Below, one piece after another: positions 7,029 through 15,942 of a stretch of DNA of 35,282 bases. The notes under the pieces are model-generated. The model was not told the origin of the DNA and made no database searches. It was given only the letters and a program-made list of their open reading frames with translations. The stretch covers positions 1 through 35,282 of the forward strand of contig NZ_FOJY01000023.1 of the NCBI RefSeq assembly GCF_900112085.1. The letters run 5' to 3'. The stretch comes from Acetitomaculum ruminis DSM 5522. GTDB lineage: Bacteria; Bacillota; Clostridia; Lachnospirales; Lachnospiraceae. Numbering within the stretch: the stretch's first letter is position 1; each line of letters opens with the position of its first letter. The translations under genes were made by a program, and so were the position numbers.

Positions 7029-9668
7029 CTATTGTAGCTGTGAAAGTCTTTCTTTAACCTGTTCCAACATCTTTTCATATTTTGCAAGCTTTTCTCTTTC
7101 CTCTTCAACCTTTGCAGGTGCTGCTTTGGTTACGAATTTCTCATTGGAAAGCATACCGTTTGAACGCTTGATTTCTTTATTTAATCGTTCTTCTTCTTTC
7201 TTTAATCTTTCAATTTCTTTTTCAATATCTACAAGTTCTTCAAATGGCATATAAATAACCGCATTTGGAATTACTACTGAAACCGCATTATCCGCAATGC
7301 CCTCTTTGCTATCTTGAATAATAATTTCATTTGACATAATAAGTCCCATATAGCTGAATTTAGCATTTTCAAATACATTTCTTATCTTTTCATCTGAAGA
7401 AACAATATAAACTTTGGCTTTTTTACTCGGTGGTACATTCATTTGGGTTCTGATATTTCTAACACCTTTTACAGCCTCTTTGATTTCCTCAAAGCCTTTT
7501 TCTTCTTCTTTGAAGTCAAATTTTTCTTCAAATTCAGGCCATTTAGAAATCATTATGGATTTTTCTTCATCCTGAATTGTACAAAAAATTTCCTCTGTAA
7601 TAAACGGCATATAAGGATGTAATAATTTTAATGCCTCAATAAGAACTTTTTTAAGAGTCCATAAAGCTGCCATTGCTGATTCTTCATCCTCATCCTTATG
7701 ATAAAGTCTGTATTTAACAGCTTCAATATACCAGTCACAATATTCTTCCCATATAAAATCATAAACCTTTGAAACTGCAATTCCAAGTTCAAATTTGTCC
7801 ATATTTTCTGTTACTTCTTTTGTAACAGTGTTTAATCTTGAAAGAATCCATTTATCCTCTAATTTTAATTCTTTTGGCTCATCTATTTTTCCTTCAGGAA
7901 GATTCATCATAATAAATCTTGATGCATTCCAAACCTTGTTGGCGAAGTTTCTGCTGGCTTCAACCTGCTTCCAGTAAAAACGCATGTCATTTCCCGGAGC
8001 ATTTCCTGTAACAAGGGTAAGTCTAAGAGCATCTGCACCATATTTATCAATTACTTCCAATGGATCTATACCATTTCCCAGGGATTTACTCATTTTTCTT
8101 CCCTGGTCATCTCTTACAAGACCATGAATGAGTACTGTATTAAAAGGAGCTTTTTTAGTGTGAGCATATCCTGAAAATACCATTCTTATTACCCAGAAGA
8201 AAATAATATCATATCCTGTTACTAATACATCTGTTGGATAGAAATAGTCATAATCTTCTGTATTTTCCGGCCATCCTAATGTTGAAAACGGCCATAGAGC
8301 TGATGAAAACCAGGTATCAAGAGTATCCTCATCCTGGTAAAGATTACTGCTGCCACATTTTGGACACTTATTAGGAGCTTCTTTTGAAACAATTATTTCT
8401 CCACAGTCTTTACAATAATAAGCCGGAATTCTGTGTCCCCACCAAAGCTGTCTTGAAATACACCAATCTCTGATTCCTTCTAACCAGTGAAGGTAGGTTT
8501 TATCAAAGTTTTCCGGAACAAATTTTAATTCTCCTGTTTTTAAAGCATTAATGGCAGGTTTTGCCAGTTCTTCCATTTTTACAAACCATTGCTGCTTAAC
8601 CATTGGCTCTACTGTTGTGGAACATCTGTCATGAATTCCTACATTATGCTCATGGTCTTCTACTTTTATTAAAAGTCCCAGCTCTTCAAGATCTTTAACC
8701 ATGGCTTTTCTTGCCTCATAACGGTCCATTCCCTGGTATTTTCCACCATTTTCATTTATGGTAGCATCATCATTCATTACATTGATAATTGGAAGGTCAT
8801 GTCTAACTCCTACCTCAAAATCATTCGGGTCGTGAGCAGGAGTAATTTTAACTGCACCTGTTCCAAATTCCATATCTACATAAGAATCTGCAATAATAGG
8901 AATTTTTCTGCCAACTAAAGGTAAAATAACCATTTTTCCTACAAGGTCTTTATATCTTTCATCATCAGGATGAACTGCTACTGCTGTATCTCCAAGGAGA
9001 GTTTCCGGTCTTGTAGTAGCTATCTCAATGCATTTGTCACTTCCTTCTATTGGATAATTGATATGCCAGAAATGTCCATGCTGGTTTTCATGCTCAACCT
9101 CCGCATCCGAAATAGAAGTTTGACAAACAGGACACCAGTTAATAATTCTGGAACCTTTATAAATATATCCCTGCTCATAAAAATTAACAAAAACCTCTGT
9201 AACTGCCTTTGAGCATCCCTCGTCCATGGTAAAACGTTCTCTGTCCCAATCTGCAGATGAGCCAAGTTTTTTAAGCTGGCTTACTATTCTTCCACCATAT
9301 TCCTTTTTCCATTCCCAGGCTCTTTCTAAGAATTTTTCTCTTCCTAATTCATTTTTATCAATACCCTGGTCTTTTAAAGCCTTTGTAATTTTAACCTCTG
9401 TTGCAATACTTGCATGGTCTGTTCCTGGCTGCCAAAGAGCATTGTAACCCTGCATTCTTTTATATCTTATTAAAATATCCTGTAAGGTATTATCAAGGGC
9501 ATGTCCCATGTGAAGCTGGCCTGTAATGTTTGGAGGAGGCATAACGATTGTGAAAGGTTTTTTACTTCTATCAACCTCTGCGTGAAAATATTTGTTTTTT
9601 TCCCAGGTTTCGTATAAACGATCCTCTATTGCTTTAGGATCATAGGTTTTTTCTAATTCTTTAGCCAT
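7029..9668 (-). CDS. valS: valyl-tRNA synthetase
   Basis: The 879-aa class Ia synthetase charges tRNA-Val in the cytoplasm. The HIGH motif reads HMGH at residues 53-56 and KMSKS is at 525-529. The editing (CP1) domain between them has [13 protein letters not shown] near 218 and [15 protein letters not shown] near 269. A zinc-binding knuckle CxxC...CxxC is at 419-438. The anticodon domain follows, and the last 70 residues form the tRNA-arm coiled coil ([19 protein letters not shown]). Length is normal for ValS. AAGGAAG precedes the ATG. Expression is controlled by the T-box leader directly upstream. Confidence 0.98.
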   Translation of the reverse strand: MAKELEKTYDPKAIEDRLYETWEKNKYFHAEVDRSKKPFTIVMPPPNITGQLHMGHALDNTLQDILIRYKRMQGYNALWQPGTDHASIATEVKITKALKDQGIDKNELGREKFLERAWEWKKEYGGRIVSQLKKLGSSADWDRERFTMDEGCSKAVTEVFVNFYEQGYIYKGSRIINWCPVCQTSISDAEVEHENQHGHFWHINYPIEGSDKCIEIATTRPETLLGDTAVAVHPDDERYKDLVGKMVILPLVGRKIPIIADSYVDMEFGTGAVKITPAHDPNDFEVGVRHDLPIINVMNDDATINENGGKYQGMDRYEARKAMVKDLEELGLLIKVEDHEHNVGIHDRCSTTVEPMVKQQWFVKMEELAKPAINALKTGELKFVPENFDKTYLHWLEGIRDWCISRQLWWGHRIPAYYCKDCGEIIVSKEAPNKCPKCGSSNLYQDEDTLDTWFSSALWPFSTLGWPENTEDYDYFYPTDVLVTGYDIIFFWVIRMVFSGYAHTKKAPFNTVLIHGLVRDDQGRKMSKSLGNGIDPLEVIDKYGADALRLTLVTGNAPGNDMRFYWKQVEASRNFANKVWNASRFIMMNLPEGKIDEPKELKLEDKWILSRLNTVTKEVTENMDKFELGIAVSKVYDFIWEEYCDWYIEAVKYRLYHKDEDEESAMAALWTLKKVLIEALKLLHPYMPFITEEIFCTIQDEEKSIMISKWPEFEEKFDFKEEEKGFEEIKEAVKGVRNIRTQMNVPPSKKAKVYIVSSDEKIRNVFENAKFSYMGLIMSNEIIIQDSKEGIADNAVSVVIPNAVIYMPFEELVDIEKEIERLKKEEERLNKEIKRSNGMLSNEKFVTKAAPAKVEEEREKLAKYEKMLEQVKERLSQLQ

Positions 9669-9713
9669 TTTTCTTCCTTTCTATTGCCACTAAACTTTTT
9701 TCTTTTATAAAGT

Positions 9714-9741
9714 AAAAAAACCCCTTGCATAAAGCAAAGGG
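9714..9741 (-). terminator. T-box-controlled terminator of the valS leader
   Basis: The stem is GCCCTTTGC against GCAAGGGG with a 5-base loop, followed by TTTTTTT on the minus strand; its 5' arm is close enough to the T-box sequence for the alternative antiterminator to form. Confidence 0.9.
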
Positions 9742-9960
9742 CGAATTTTCCGCGGTACCACCTTTATTTATATCATAAATTTCCATGATATAATCTCTAT
9801 TCCTTTAACGCAGGACTACGTACATTTTTACTGATTTTTCAAAATGTCGGTTCAAAAGCTACCTTCTCTTATTCATACCTGTCAGGTTCTCAGCCATCCT
9901 GACTCTCTGTAGGGCGGTTTATAAGATACTCCTCTTTATCTTAACCTTTTAATGTTCACG
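9714..9960 (-). promoter_or_regulatory. T-box riboswitch (tRNA-Val-sensing leader of valS)
   Basis: The conserved T-box sequence GGTGGTACCGCG is at 9762-9751 (minus strand). It is followed by a terminator hairpin (CCCTTTGC/GCAAGGGG) and seven Ts at 9714. Upstream lies stem I with an AGAGAGTCAGG bulge region and an AAGGTAGC specifier-loop segment; the GTA at 9862-9860 is a valine codon followed by G, matching ValS. Uncharged tRNA-Val would pair with the specifier and the T-box, favouring the antiterminator and valS expression. Confidence 0.93.
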
Positions 9961-9969
9961 TTAATGCAC

Positions 9970-9998
9970 ATTTTAGCAAATTTTTAATTTAAAAACAA
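9970..9998 (-). promoter_or_regulatory. promoter of the valS leader
   Basis: TTGTTT (9998-9993) and TAAAAT (9975-9970) lie 17 bases apart on the minus strand, just after the hflX stop codon and immediately before the T-box leader. Confidence 0.65.
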
Positions 9999-10014
9999 GC
10001 TAATTAAGAATATT

Positions 10015-11295
10015 TTAAAGACTTTCTTTGTCTATCAAACCGGCACATCTTCCATATATTTCTTTTGGAACATAGGCTTTGATATAAATGCCGTCATTTC
10101 TGTAATCTTCTTGGATTATTTCACCTTTTGACCTGATAATGGAAAGATTTGAAGCCTCTTTATAGGGAATCAGTCTTTCAAGAAAAATCTTTTCTTTTCG
10201 CAATATATCTTCTAAAACCATCTTGACATTTTCAATGCCAATATCCTCTTTTGCAGAAATAATAAGACTTTTAGAGGCTTTAGTATCCCTTAATTCGCTA
10301 TAATCATCAAATTTATCGCATTTATTAAAGAGGGTAATAACGGTTTTATTCATTATACCTAACACTTCAAGAGTATTATAAACTACCTGCATCTGTAATT
10401 CTCTATCTTTACTGGAAGCATCCACCACATGAAAAATAATATCTGCATATTTTGCCTCTTCTAAGGTACTTCTAAAGGCATCTATAAGATTATGGGGTAA
10501 TTTATTAATAAAACCCACCGTATCTGTTATTATGACCTCCTGTCCCGAATGAAGCTTTAAATTTCTGGTAGTGGGATCTAAAGTGGCAAAAAGCTTGTCC
10601 TTTGCCAATATATCTGAGTTTGTCAGTTTGTTAATCAGAGTTGATTTTCCGGCATTTGTGTAACCTACTATGGCTATTGTAGGAATATTATTTCTTATTC
10701 TTTTAACTCTTGTAACATCCCTGTGAGCCTGAAGAGACATCAGCTCTTTCCTAAGTCTTGCAACTCTTTTATTAATAAGTCGTCTGTCTGTTTCCAACTT
10801 TTTTTCTCCAGGGCCTCTTGTTCCTATTCCTCCTCCAAGCCTTGACATGGACTTTCCTGCTCCCGTAAGCCTTGAAAGCCTGTATTTAAGCATAGCCAGC
10901 TCTACCTGCAGCTTTCCTTCACTGGTAGATGCATGTTTTGCAAAAATATCCAGAATAATCTGGGTTCTGTCCAAAACCTTGGTGTCCAGCGCTTCTTCTA
11001 AGTTTTTAGCCTGTACTGGAGATAATTCGTCATCGCAAACTATTCCATCACATTCATTATCCCAAAGAAGCATTTTTAATTCATCTATCTTGCCCTTTCC
11101 AAAATAGGTAGTATATTCCGGAATGTCCCGGTTTTGAATGAGTCTGTCTTTTTCTGTAGCTCCGGCAGTATCAATCAAAAGAGCAAGTTCATCTAAAGAT
11201 TTATTCGCTGCCTCTTCATCTCCATAGCTTATGGCAAACAAAACAAACTTTTCTTTCTTTTCTTCAGTTTTATTATTTTTATTTAAATCTTCCAT
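10015..11295 (-). CDS. hflX: GTPase HflX
   Basis: HflX is a ribosome-binding GTPase that splits or rescues stalled 70S ribosomes under stress. The 426-aa protein has the N-terminal HflX domain (residues 15-190, with the glycine-rich GGGIGTRGPGE at 154-164 and a helical stretch), then the G domain: G1 GYTNAGKST at 211-219, the switch region FATLDPTTR, G3 DTVGF at 258-262 and G4 NKCD near 320. AGGAG precedes the ATG. It is the last gene of a unit with aspartate kinase and a TPR lipoprotein, 26 bases after the latter. No hairpin terminator separates it from the valS promoter. Confidence 0.96.
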   Translation of the reverse strand: MEDLNKNNKTEEKKEKFVLFAISYGDEEAANKSLDELALLIDTAGATEKDRLIQNRDIPEYTTYFGKGKIDELKMLLWDNECDGIVCDDELSPVQAKNLEEALDTKVLDRTQIILDIFAKHASTSEGKLQVELAMLKYRLSRLTGAGKSMSRLGGGIGTRGPGEKKLETDRRLINKRVARLRKELMSLQAHRDVTRVKRIRNNIPTIAIVGYTNAGKSTLINKLTNSDILAKDKLFATLDPTTRNLKLHSGQEVIITDTVGFINKLPHNLIDAFRSTLEEAKYADIIFHVVDASSKDRELQMQVVYNTLEVLGIMNKTVITLFNKCDKFDDYSELRDTKASKSLIISAKEDIGIENVKMVLEDILRKEKIFLERLIPYKEASNLSIIRSKGEIIQEDYRNDGIYIKAYVPKEIYGRCAGLIDKESL

Positions 11296-11321
11296 ATTTC
11301 TCCTGATTTTGGGATTATTTC

Positions 11322-12287
11322 TTATTTATTAGCAATAATGTTAGTTAAAAATTCCTTTTCTTTTATAAGCTCCTGATTTTCTTCGTCACTTTCTAGATAT
11401 TTTTCTACAATTTCAAGAGCACCAGTAAAGTCCTGTGCCTTTTCCAAAGCAACAATTTGATTTCTTAAAAGAGTATCCACATTATCTTTATTTAAAGAAA
11501 CCCCTTTTTCAAAGGCTTTTGCCCCATCTGTGTATTTTTCCTGTTTCATATAGCATAGACCTAATAAATTATAGATTTCTCCACTTTCTGTCTCTTTTAC
11601 GCAGGAATCAATATATTTAAAAGCTTCGTCAAAGTCATTTAATGAATAATAAAACTTTGCTATCAAAATTTTATCATCTGTTGAAATATCCTCTGCTTTA
11701 GAAATTAAACTCTTTGCTTTTTTTGCGTAAATATCGGCTTTTTCACCATCCACATCTTTAAGGGCAATAAAAATATCTATATTACGACTGAAACTGCCAT
11801 CTAAGGATAAAGCCTTTTCAAAATCTGCTTCGGCTTTTTCTTTATCTGCCTTATTAATGTAAGCACATCCTCTTAAATAATAACTTTCTGCATTTTCATC
11901 ATCATATTGTATAATGTCCTCACATTTTTTTAGAGCTTCATCATATTTTTGTTCCATGAGAAGTGATTTTACATAATAGTAGCAAATATCCAGTCCCTCA
12001 TTGTCTATTTTAAGGTCTGCTTTGACATTTGATAATGCCTCCTTAAAGGCTCTGGATGCATTTTCGTATTTTCCAAGTTTAAAATATGCTATTCCTTCCC
12101 CTCTATATGCACTTTCAAGGTTGTTTTTTTGTGAAATTGCCCTTTCATAATAATCTATGGCATTGTTGTAATCCCCATTTTCAAGGAAAGTTTCAGCCTT
12201 TTGAAAATTTGATTCATTTTTGCTACATCCGTTTATTCCAAATGCCATAATTATTGCTATACATAATATAATAAATTTATTTCTCAT
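11322..12287 (-). CDS. TPR-repeat lipoprotein
   Basis: The 321-aa protein starts with a lipoprotein signal peptide (MRNKF, hydrophobic core, lipobox GINGC with Cys at residue 21). It should therefore be anchored on the outside of the membrane. The remainder is a chain of TPR repeats, e.g. AETFLENGDYNNAIDYYERA at about 32-51, AYFKLGKYENASRAFKEAL at about 67-85, and later units ending near residue 300. TPR lipoproteins act as protein-binding adaptors; the partner is unknown. The gene lies between aspartate kinase (29 bases upstream) and hflX (26 bases downstream), apparently in one operon, but the link is not functional as far as I can see. Confidence 0.85.
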   Translation of the reverse strand: MRNKFIILCIAIIMAFGINGCSKNESNFQKAETFLENGDYNNAIDYYERAISQKNNLESAYRGEGIAYFKLGKYENASRAFKEALSNVKADLKIDNEGLDICYYYVKSLLMEQKYDEALKKCEDIIQYDDENAESYYLRGCAYINKADKEKAEADFEKALSLDGSFSRNIDIFIALKDVDGEKADIYAKKAKSLISKAEDISTDDKILIAKFYYSLNDFDEAFKYIDSCVKETESGEIYNLLGLCYMKQEKYTDGAKAFEKGVSLNKDNVDTLLRNQIVALEKAQDFTGALEIVEKYLESDEENQELIKEKEFLTNIIANK

Positions 12288-12316
12288 TATTCTTCCCTTT
12301 CAAACAATATTTCTTA

Positions 12317-13636
12317 TTAGTTTTCTTCTATTGCAGAATAAATAGCCCTTATAGCCTCCTCATATCTTTCATCTGGTACTCCCACTAAGAGGTTTAACTT
12401 ACCGGCTCCCTGATTTATGGTGCTTATTTCAATTTTCTTATCTGCAATCGCCTCTAACACCTTCACATTGGCATCACTGGATTCTGTCCCCTTTTCTCCA
12501 ACTATGGCAATCATGGAAATATTTTCCTTAAGTCCGATATAATCAGGGTTTAAGGTGTCTTCAATTTCCTTTAACAGTTCCTCTTTACAAGGATTTAACA
12601 AATCTGCCCTTATTACCAGGGTGATGGAATCTATTCCCGTCAGACACTGTTCAAAGGAAAGATTTCTGTCTTTTAATATATCAAGCATTATGGCACTAAA
12701 ACCTGAACCATCACTAACCATAACCTTTTCTACCTGAATAACCGACATACCCTTTCTTCCTGCCACTCCTGTTACCGGATACCTTTTTTCTCCCTTTGGA
12801 AGTTTTCTGACAATCATTGTTCCATTGTCATTAGGACGGTTAGTATTTCTGATATTTATAGGTATTCCTCTTTGTGCTGCCGGAAGTATGGCATCTGTAT
12901 GTAAAACCCTTGCTCCCATATAAGACAAGGTACGAAGTTCTCTATAACTTAAAAATTCCACGGATTTAGGGGATTCTACAATGGAAGGGTCTGCTGCCAA
13001 AAGACCAGAAACATCTGTCCAGTTTTCATAAAGGTCAGCGGCAGCGGCACATGCCACAAGGCTTCCTGTAATATCCGAACCGCCTCTTGAAAAGGTTCTG
13101 ATTTTCCCGTTTATGTCAGCCCCGTAAAATCCCGCAATTACGGCATTTGAAAGAGGGTGAAGAGCTGCCGACATGGTTCTTTTAGTAATAGCCTCATTTA
13201 AAGTGCCATCTTCATTAAAGCAGACACACCACTCAGGATCTACAAATGTAAAACCAAGATAAGAAGCAAGAATCATTGAATTTAAATATTCTCCGCGACT
13301 TGCCATATATTCCTTATCCGGACAATTGGTCAAATGATTTCTTAATTTATCAAACTCTTTATCCAGATTAAATTCCAACTCTAAATCTCTTATTATATCT
13401 TCAAAACGCTCTCTTGCTCTTTTAAGATTTTCTTCAAAATCAGTATCTGATACAGCTTTTTCATAACAGGACAAAAATAAATCCGTAACCTTTATGTCCT
13501 TAGCAAATCTTTTTCCCGGAGCTGAAGCAACTACAAATTTTCTTGCTGGATTTTCCTTAATTATTGCTTTTATTTTCTTAAATTGCTTAGCATCTGCTAA
13601 GGATGTCCCTCCAAATTTACATACTATTATATCCAT
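12317..13636 (-). CDS. aspartate kinase
   Basis: The enzyme phosphorylates L-aspartate, the first step to lysine, threonine, methionine and diaminopimelate. The 439-aa protein has the KFGGTS motif at residues 7-12, the nucleotide and substrate loops (SRGGSDITGS near 185, TDVSGLLAADP near 208), and two C-terminal ACT domains from about residue 285 that normally bind feedback effectors. There is no fused homoserine dehydrogenase. The length and the IIVCKFGGTS start match the clostridial monofunctional type. AGGAAG precedes the ATG. A TATAAT at 13704-13699 upstream may be its -10 element, though the -35 is poor. No riboswitch is seen in the 80-base leader. The symbol (lysC, dapG or other) cannot be chosen from sequence alone. 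Confidence 0.95.
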   Translation of the reverse strand: MDIIVCKFGGTSLADAKQFKKIKAIIKENPARKFVVASAPGKRFAKDIKVTDLFLSCYEKAVSDTDFEENLKRARERFEDIIRDLELEFNLDKEFDKLRNHLTNCPDKEYMASRGEYLNSMILASYLGFTFVDPEWCVCFNEDGTLNEAITKRTMSAALHPLSNAVIAGFYGADINGKIRTFSRGGSDITGSLVACAAAADLYENWTDVSGLLAADPSIVESPKSVEFLSYRELRTLSYMGARVLHTDAILPAAQRGIPINIRNTNRPNDNGTMIVRKLPKGEKRYPVTGVAGRKGMSVIQVEKVMVSDGSGFSAIMLDILKDRNLSFEQCLTGIDSITLVIRADLLNPCKEELLKEIEDTLNPDYIGLKENISMIAIVGEKGTESSDANVKVLEAIADKKIEISTINQGAGKLNLLVGVPDERYEEAIRAIYSAIEEN

Positions 13637-13719
13637 TTTTCTTCCTCATATCTTCATTTCCATTTATTTTCCCGGCAAAGTGACTTATGGGTAAGTTTAT
13701 TATAACGCATTTTTATAAA

Positions 13720-14211
13720 TTATCTATCTGTAATAATATCAATATCATATATATTATCAAAGGAAATAATTTCATCCTCAAATATTATTTTTCTTTCATA
13801 AGTCTTTATTTTTTCAACTCTTCCCCTGATAGTTAAGTAATCCCCTCCCTCTTTTTTGTCATCCTTTTTAAAATAAGTAATTGAAACGAGAGGATGCTCG
13901 TTTATTCTTTCATAAATACAGTTAAGCCTGTTATTTATTTTTCTTTCCACTTCCTCATCGATTTGAATTTTCTCATGAGTAAGGCGTTTTACCTCTTTTA
14001 CCGCTTCTTCATAACCGGTAAGGGCTGCAAAAGGCGAAAACTGGGCAGCTCTGTCCTTTATAGACATTTGAGGATGATTTTTCGATACATGATGAGGCAG
14101 ATTAATAATATCTCCATATTCTTTTTGGGCCTGAATTTCAGCCTTTTTTAACTCATCTAAAGTAGCCCCTTTTGAATAATGCCAGGTAAATTCTTCTTCT
14201 TTTTTATTCAT
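13720..14211 (-). CDS. YolD-like protein, partner of the Y-family polymerase
   Basis: The 163-aa protein carries the YolD-family core KDRAAQFSPFAALTGYEEA at about residues 52-70, followed by a helix and a C-terminal beta-rich part (ISFDNIYDIDI) typical of the family. YolD-like proteins are encoded next to UmuC/DinP-type translesion polymerases in Firmicutes and are thought to act with them, in the manner of UmuD. Here the gene follows the polymerase by 31 bases on the same strand. The N-terminal 45 residues (WHYSKGATLDELKKAEIQ) are a helical extension common in clostridial members. Confidence 0.85.
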   Translation of the reverse strand: MNKKEEEFTWHYSKGATLDELKKAEIQAQKEYGDIINLPHHVSKNHPQMSIKDRAAQFSPFAALTGYEEAVKEVKRLTHEKIQIDEEVERKINNRLNCIYERINEHPLVSITYFKKDDKKEGGDYLTIRGRVEKIKTYERKIIFEDEIISFDNIYDIDIITDR

Positions 14212-14242
14212 AATAATTATCTATCCCTCAATCTTTTATTTA

Positions 14243-15757
14243 TCAGGCTTTATGACCACCGATTTGATTGTTTCTTTCAATGGTCTTTGCACCTTCAAGA
14301 TAATTTGTTCCTTTTAAAATCGCATTTTTCCCAAATTTATTTTTAATTTCTATAACTGCTCTTTGAGCTTTTTTCTCTCTTTCTAAAAACTTCTTTTCCT
14401 CTTCTTTTTTCTTTTCTAAGGCCTCATAATCCGTAAAAAAGTCCATCTGCTCATAGCGAACTTCCTCTTTAATATTGTCCTCATACTCCACATGATTTGC
14501 CACAATATTAACTCTTCTAATAGTAAGATTTTTGTCTACAATTTCATTATAAAGCTTCATAACAGCCTCTATTATAAGCTTTGTGGAAGAGGAATATTTT
14601 TCAAGATTGGCTGTGCCATGAGCATGCTTTGGAACTTTTCTTCCATATCCGTCTATGGTAATCTCACCCTTATATTTTTTTCTTATTTCCGGATCGGTAA
14701 GGTTTTCTATATCATAGCCCACCGTTAATACCAACTGATTTGTAAGCAGCTTTTTTTCTACCAGATCCAAAACAAGAAGATCTGTCATTTCCCTTACAAT
14801 CAGCCTTCCTTTTTCAAAATCATAGGGTTCTTGTAAAACCTGACCTGAACCACAGCTGTTATTCTTTGGTCTGTAGGACTTGATTTCTTTTATGGTGGAG
14901 GGTTCATACCCCCATGCATGGTCAATTAAAAGTTCTGCATTTACTCCAAATAGTTTATATAATAATTCTTCATTTTCAAGAGAGGTTCTGGCAACATCTC
15001 CCATAGTATAAATCCCCTGCTTTTCAAGTTTTTTGCCATAGCCTCTTCCCACTCTCCAAAAGTCTGTAATAGGCCTGTGAGTCCAAAGTTTCCTTCTGTA
15101 GGACATTTCATCTAATTGGGCAATTCTCACTCCGTTTTCATCTTGTGGCATATGTTTTGCTACAATATCCATTGCTATTTTAGCAAGATACATATTACTT
15201 CCTATACCAGCTGTTGCAGTTATTCCCGTGGTTTCATATACATCCTTAATAATGTTTTTTAGAAGTTCTCCTGCTTCTAAGCCATATGTACCAAGATATG
15301 CAGTAACATCAATAAAAACCTCGTCAATGGAATAAACATGAATATCCTCAGCAGAAGCATATTTTAAATAAATTTTATATATATCTGTACTGTATTTCAT
15401 ATACAAGGCCATTCTTGGAGGTGCTGTAATATAGGAAAGCTCTAATGTATTATCCCTATTTAATTCATTGGAATCATAGGAAGAATCCCTGAAATTTTCT
15501 CCCTTTAACTGTCTTTTTCTTTCTATGTTTATTTCTTTAACCCTTTGAACAACCTGATATAATCTGGCTCTTCCCGGAATTTTATATTTTTTTAAAGAAG
15601 GAGATACTGCAAGACAAATTGTTTTTTCAGTTCTTGATTTATCTGCCACCACCAGATTTGTGGTCATGGGATCTAAACCTCTCTCCCGACACTCCACTGA
15701 GGCATAAAAAGACTTTAAATCTATACATATATACTGTCTATTTAAATCGCTATTCAT
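14243..15757 (-). CDS. Y-family (translesion) DNA polymerase, UmuC/DinB-like
   Basis: The 504-aa protein is a lesion-bypass polymerase. It opens with the Y-family motif CIDLKSFYASVECRERG (metal-binding Asp near residue 13) and has the catalytic YSIDEVFIDV near residue 142 with Asp and Glu. TAGIGSNMYLAKIAMD near residue 181 is a palm motif. A helix-hairpin-helix region (FWRVGRGYGKKLEKQGI) follows, and the little-finger domain spans about 300-420. The C-terminus is charged and coiled (EKKKEEEKKFLEREKK). A clear AAGGAG site precedes the ATG. It is divergent from the P-type ATPase and co-directional with YolD. Damage control by LexA is expected from the family, but I see no good LexA box upstream. 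Confidence 0.92.
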   Translation of the reverse strand: MNSDLNRQYICIDLKSFYASVECRERGLDPMTTNLVVADKSRTEKTICLAVSPSLKKYKIPGRARLYQVVQRVKEINIERKRQLKGENFRDSSYDSNELNRDNTLELSYITAPPRMALYMKYSTDIYKIYLKYASAEDIHVYSIDEVFIDVTAYLGTYGLEAGELLKNIIKDVYETTGITATAGIGSNMYLAKIAMDIVAKHMPQDENGVRIAQLDEMSYRRKLWTHRPITDFWRVGRGYGKKLEKQGIYTMGDVARTSLENEELLYKLFGVNAELLIDHAWGYEPSTIKEIKSYRPKNNSCGSGQVLQEPYDFEKGRLIVREMTDLLVLDLVEKKLLTNQLVLTVGYDIENLTDPEIRKKYKGEITIDGYGRKVPKHAHGTANLEKYSSSTKLIIEAVMKLYNEIVDKNLTIRRVNIVANHVEYEDNIKEEVRYEQMDFFTDYEALEKKKEEEKKFLEREKKAQRAVIEIKNKFGKNAILKGTNYLEGAKTIERNNQIGGHKA

Positions 15758-15842
15758 CTTTTTGCTCCTTATTAATTTAAATATGTAAAGCGGACATTTT
15801 GTTCATTTTGTATGATATTGAACTAATGTAATTATCTGATTA

Positions 15843-15870
15843 TTGTTTGCAATATATTAATTAGTATAAT
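15843..15870 (+). promoter_or_regulatory. promoter of the P-type ATPase gene
   Basis: TTGTTT (15843-15848) and TATAAT (15865-15870) are 16 bases apart, about 70 bases before the ATG at 15943. GTTTGC at 15845-15850 and GCAAAC at 15918-15923 form a widely spaced inverted pair in the leader, of unknown meaning. Confidence 0.55.
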
Positions 15871-15942
15871 TAAATCAAATATTATGTTTTGTTTCTTACA
15901 TTATGTTATATAAATTCGCAAACAAAAATTGGAGGTTTAATT

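Noticed and set aside
13699-13727. Promoter for the aspartate kinase operon
   Set aside because: A TATAAT is present at 13704-13699 but the -35 region has no match, so it is mentioned only under the gene.
15758-15842. LexA (SOS) box for the Y-family polymerase
   Set aside because: GAACAAAATGTCC and GAACTAATGTAA look similar to GAAC-N4-GTTC, but both miss key bases or have the wrong spacing.
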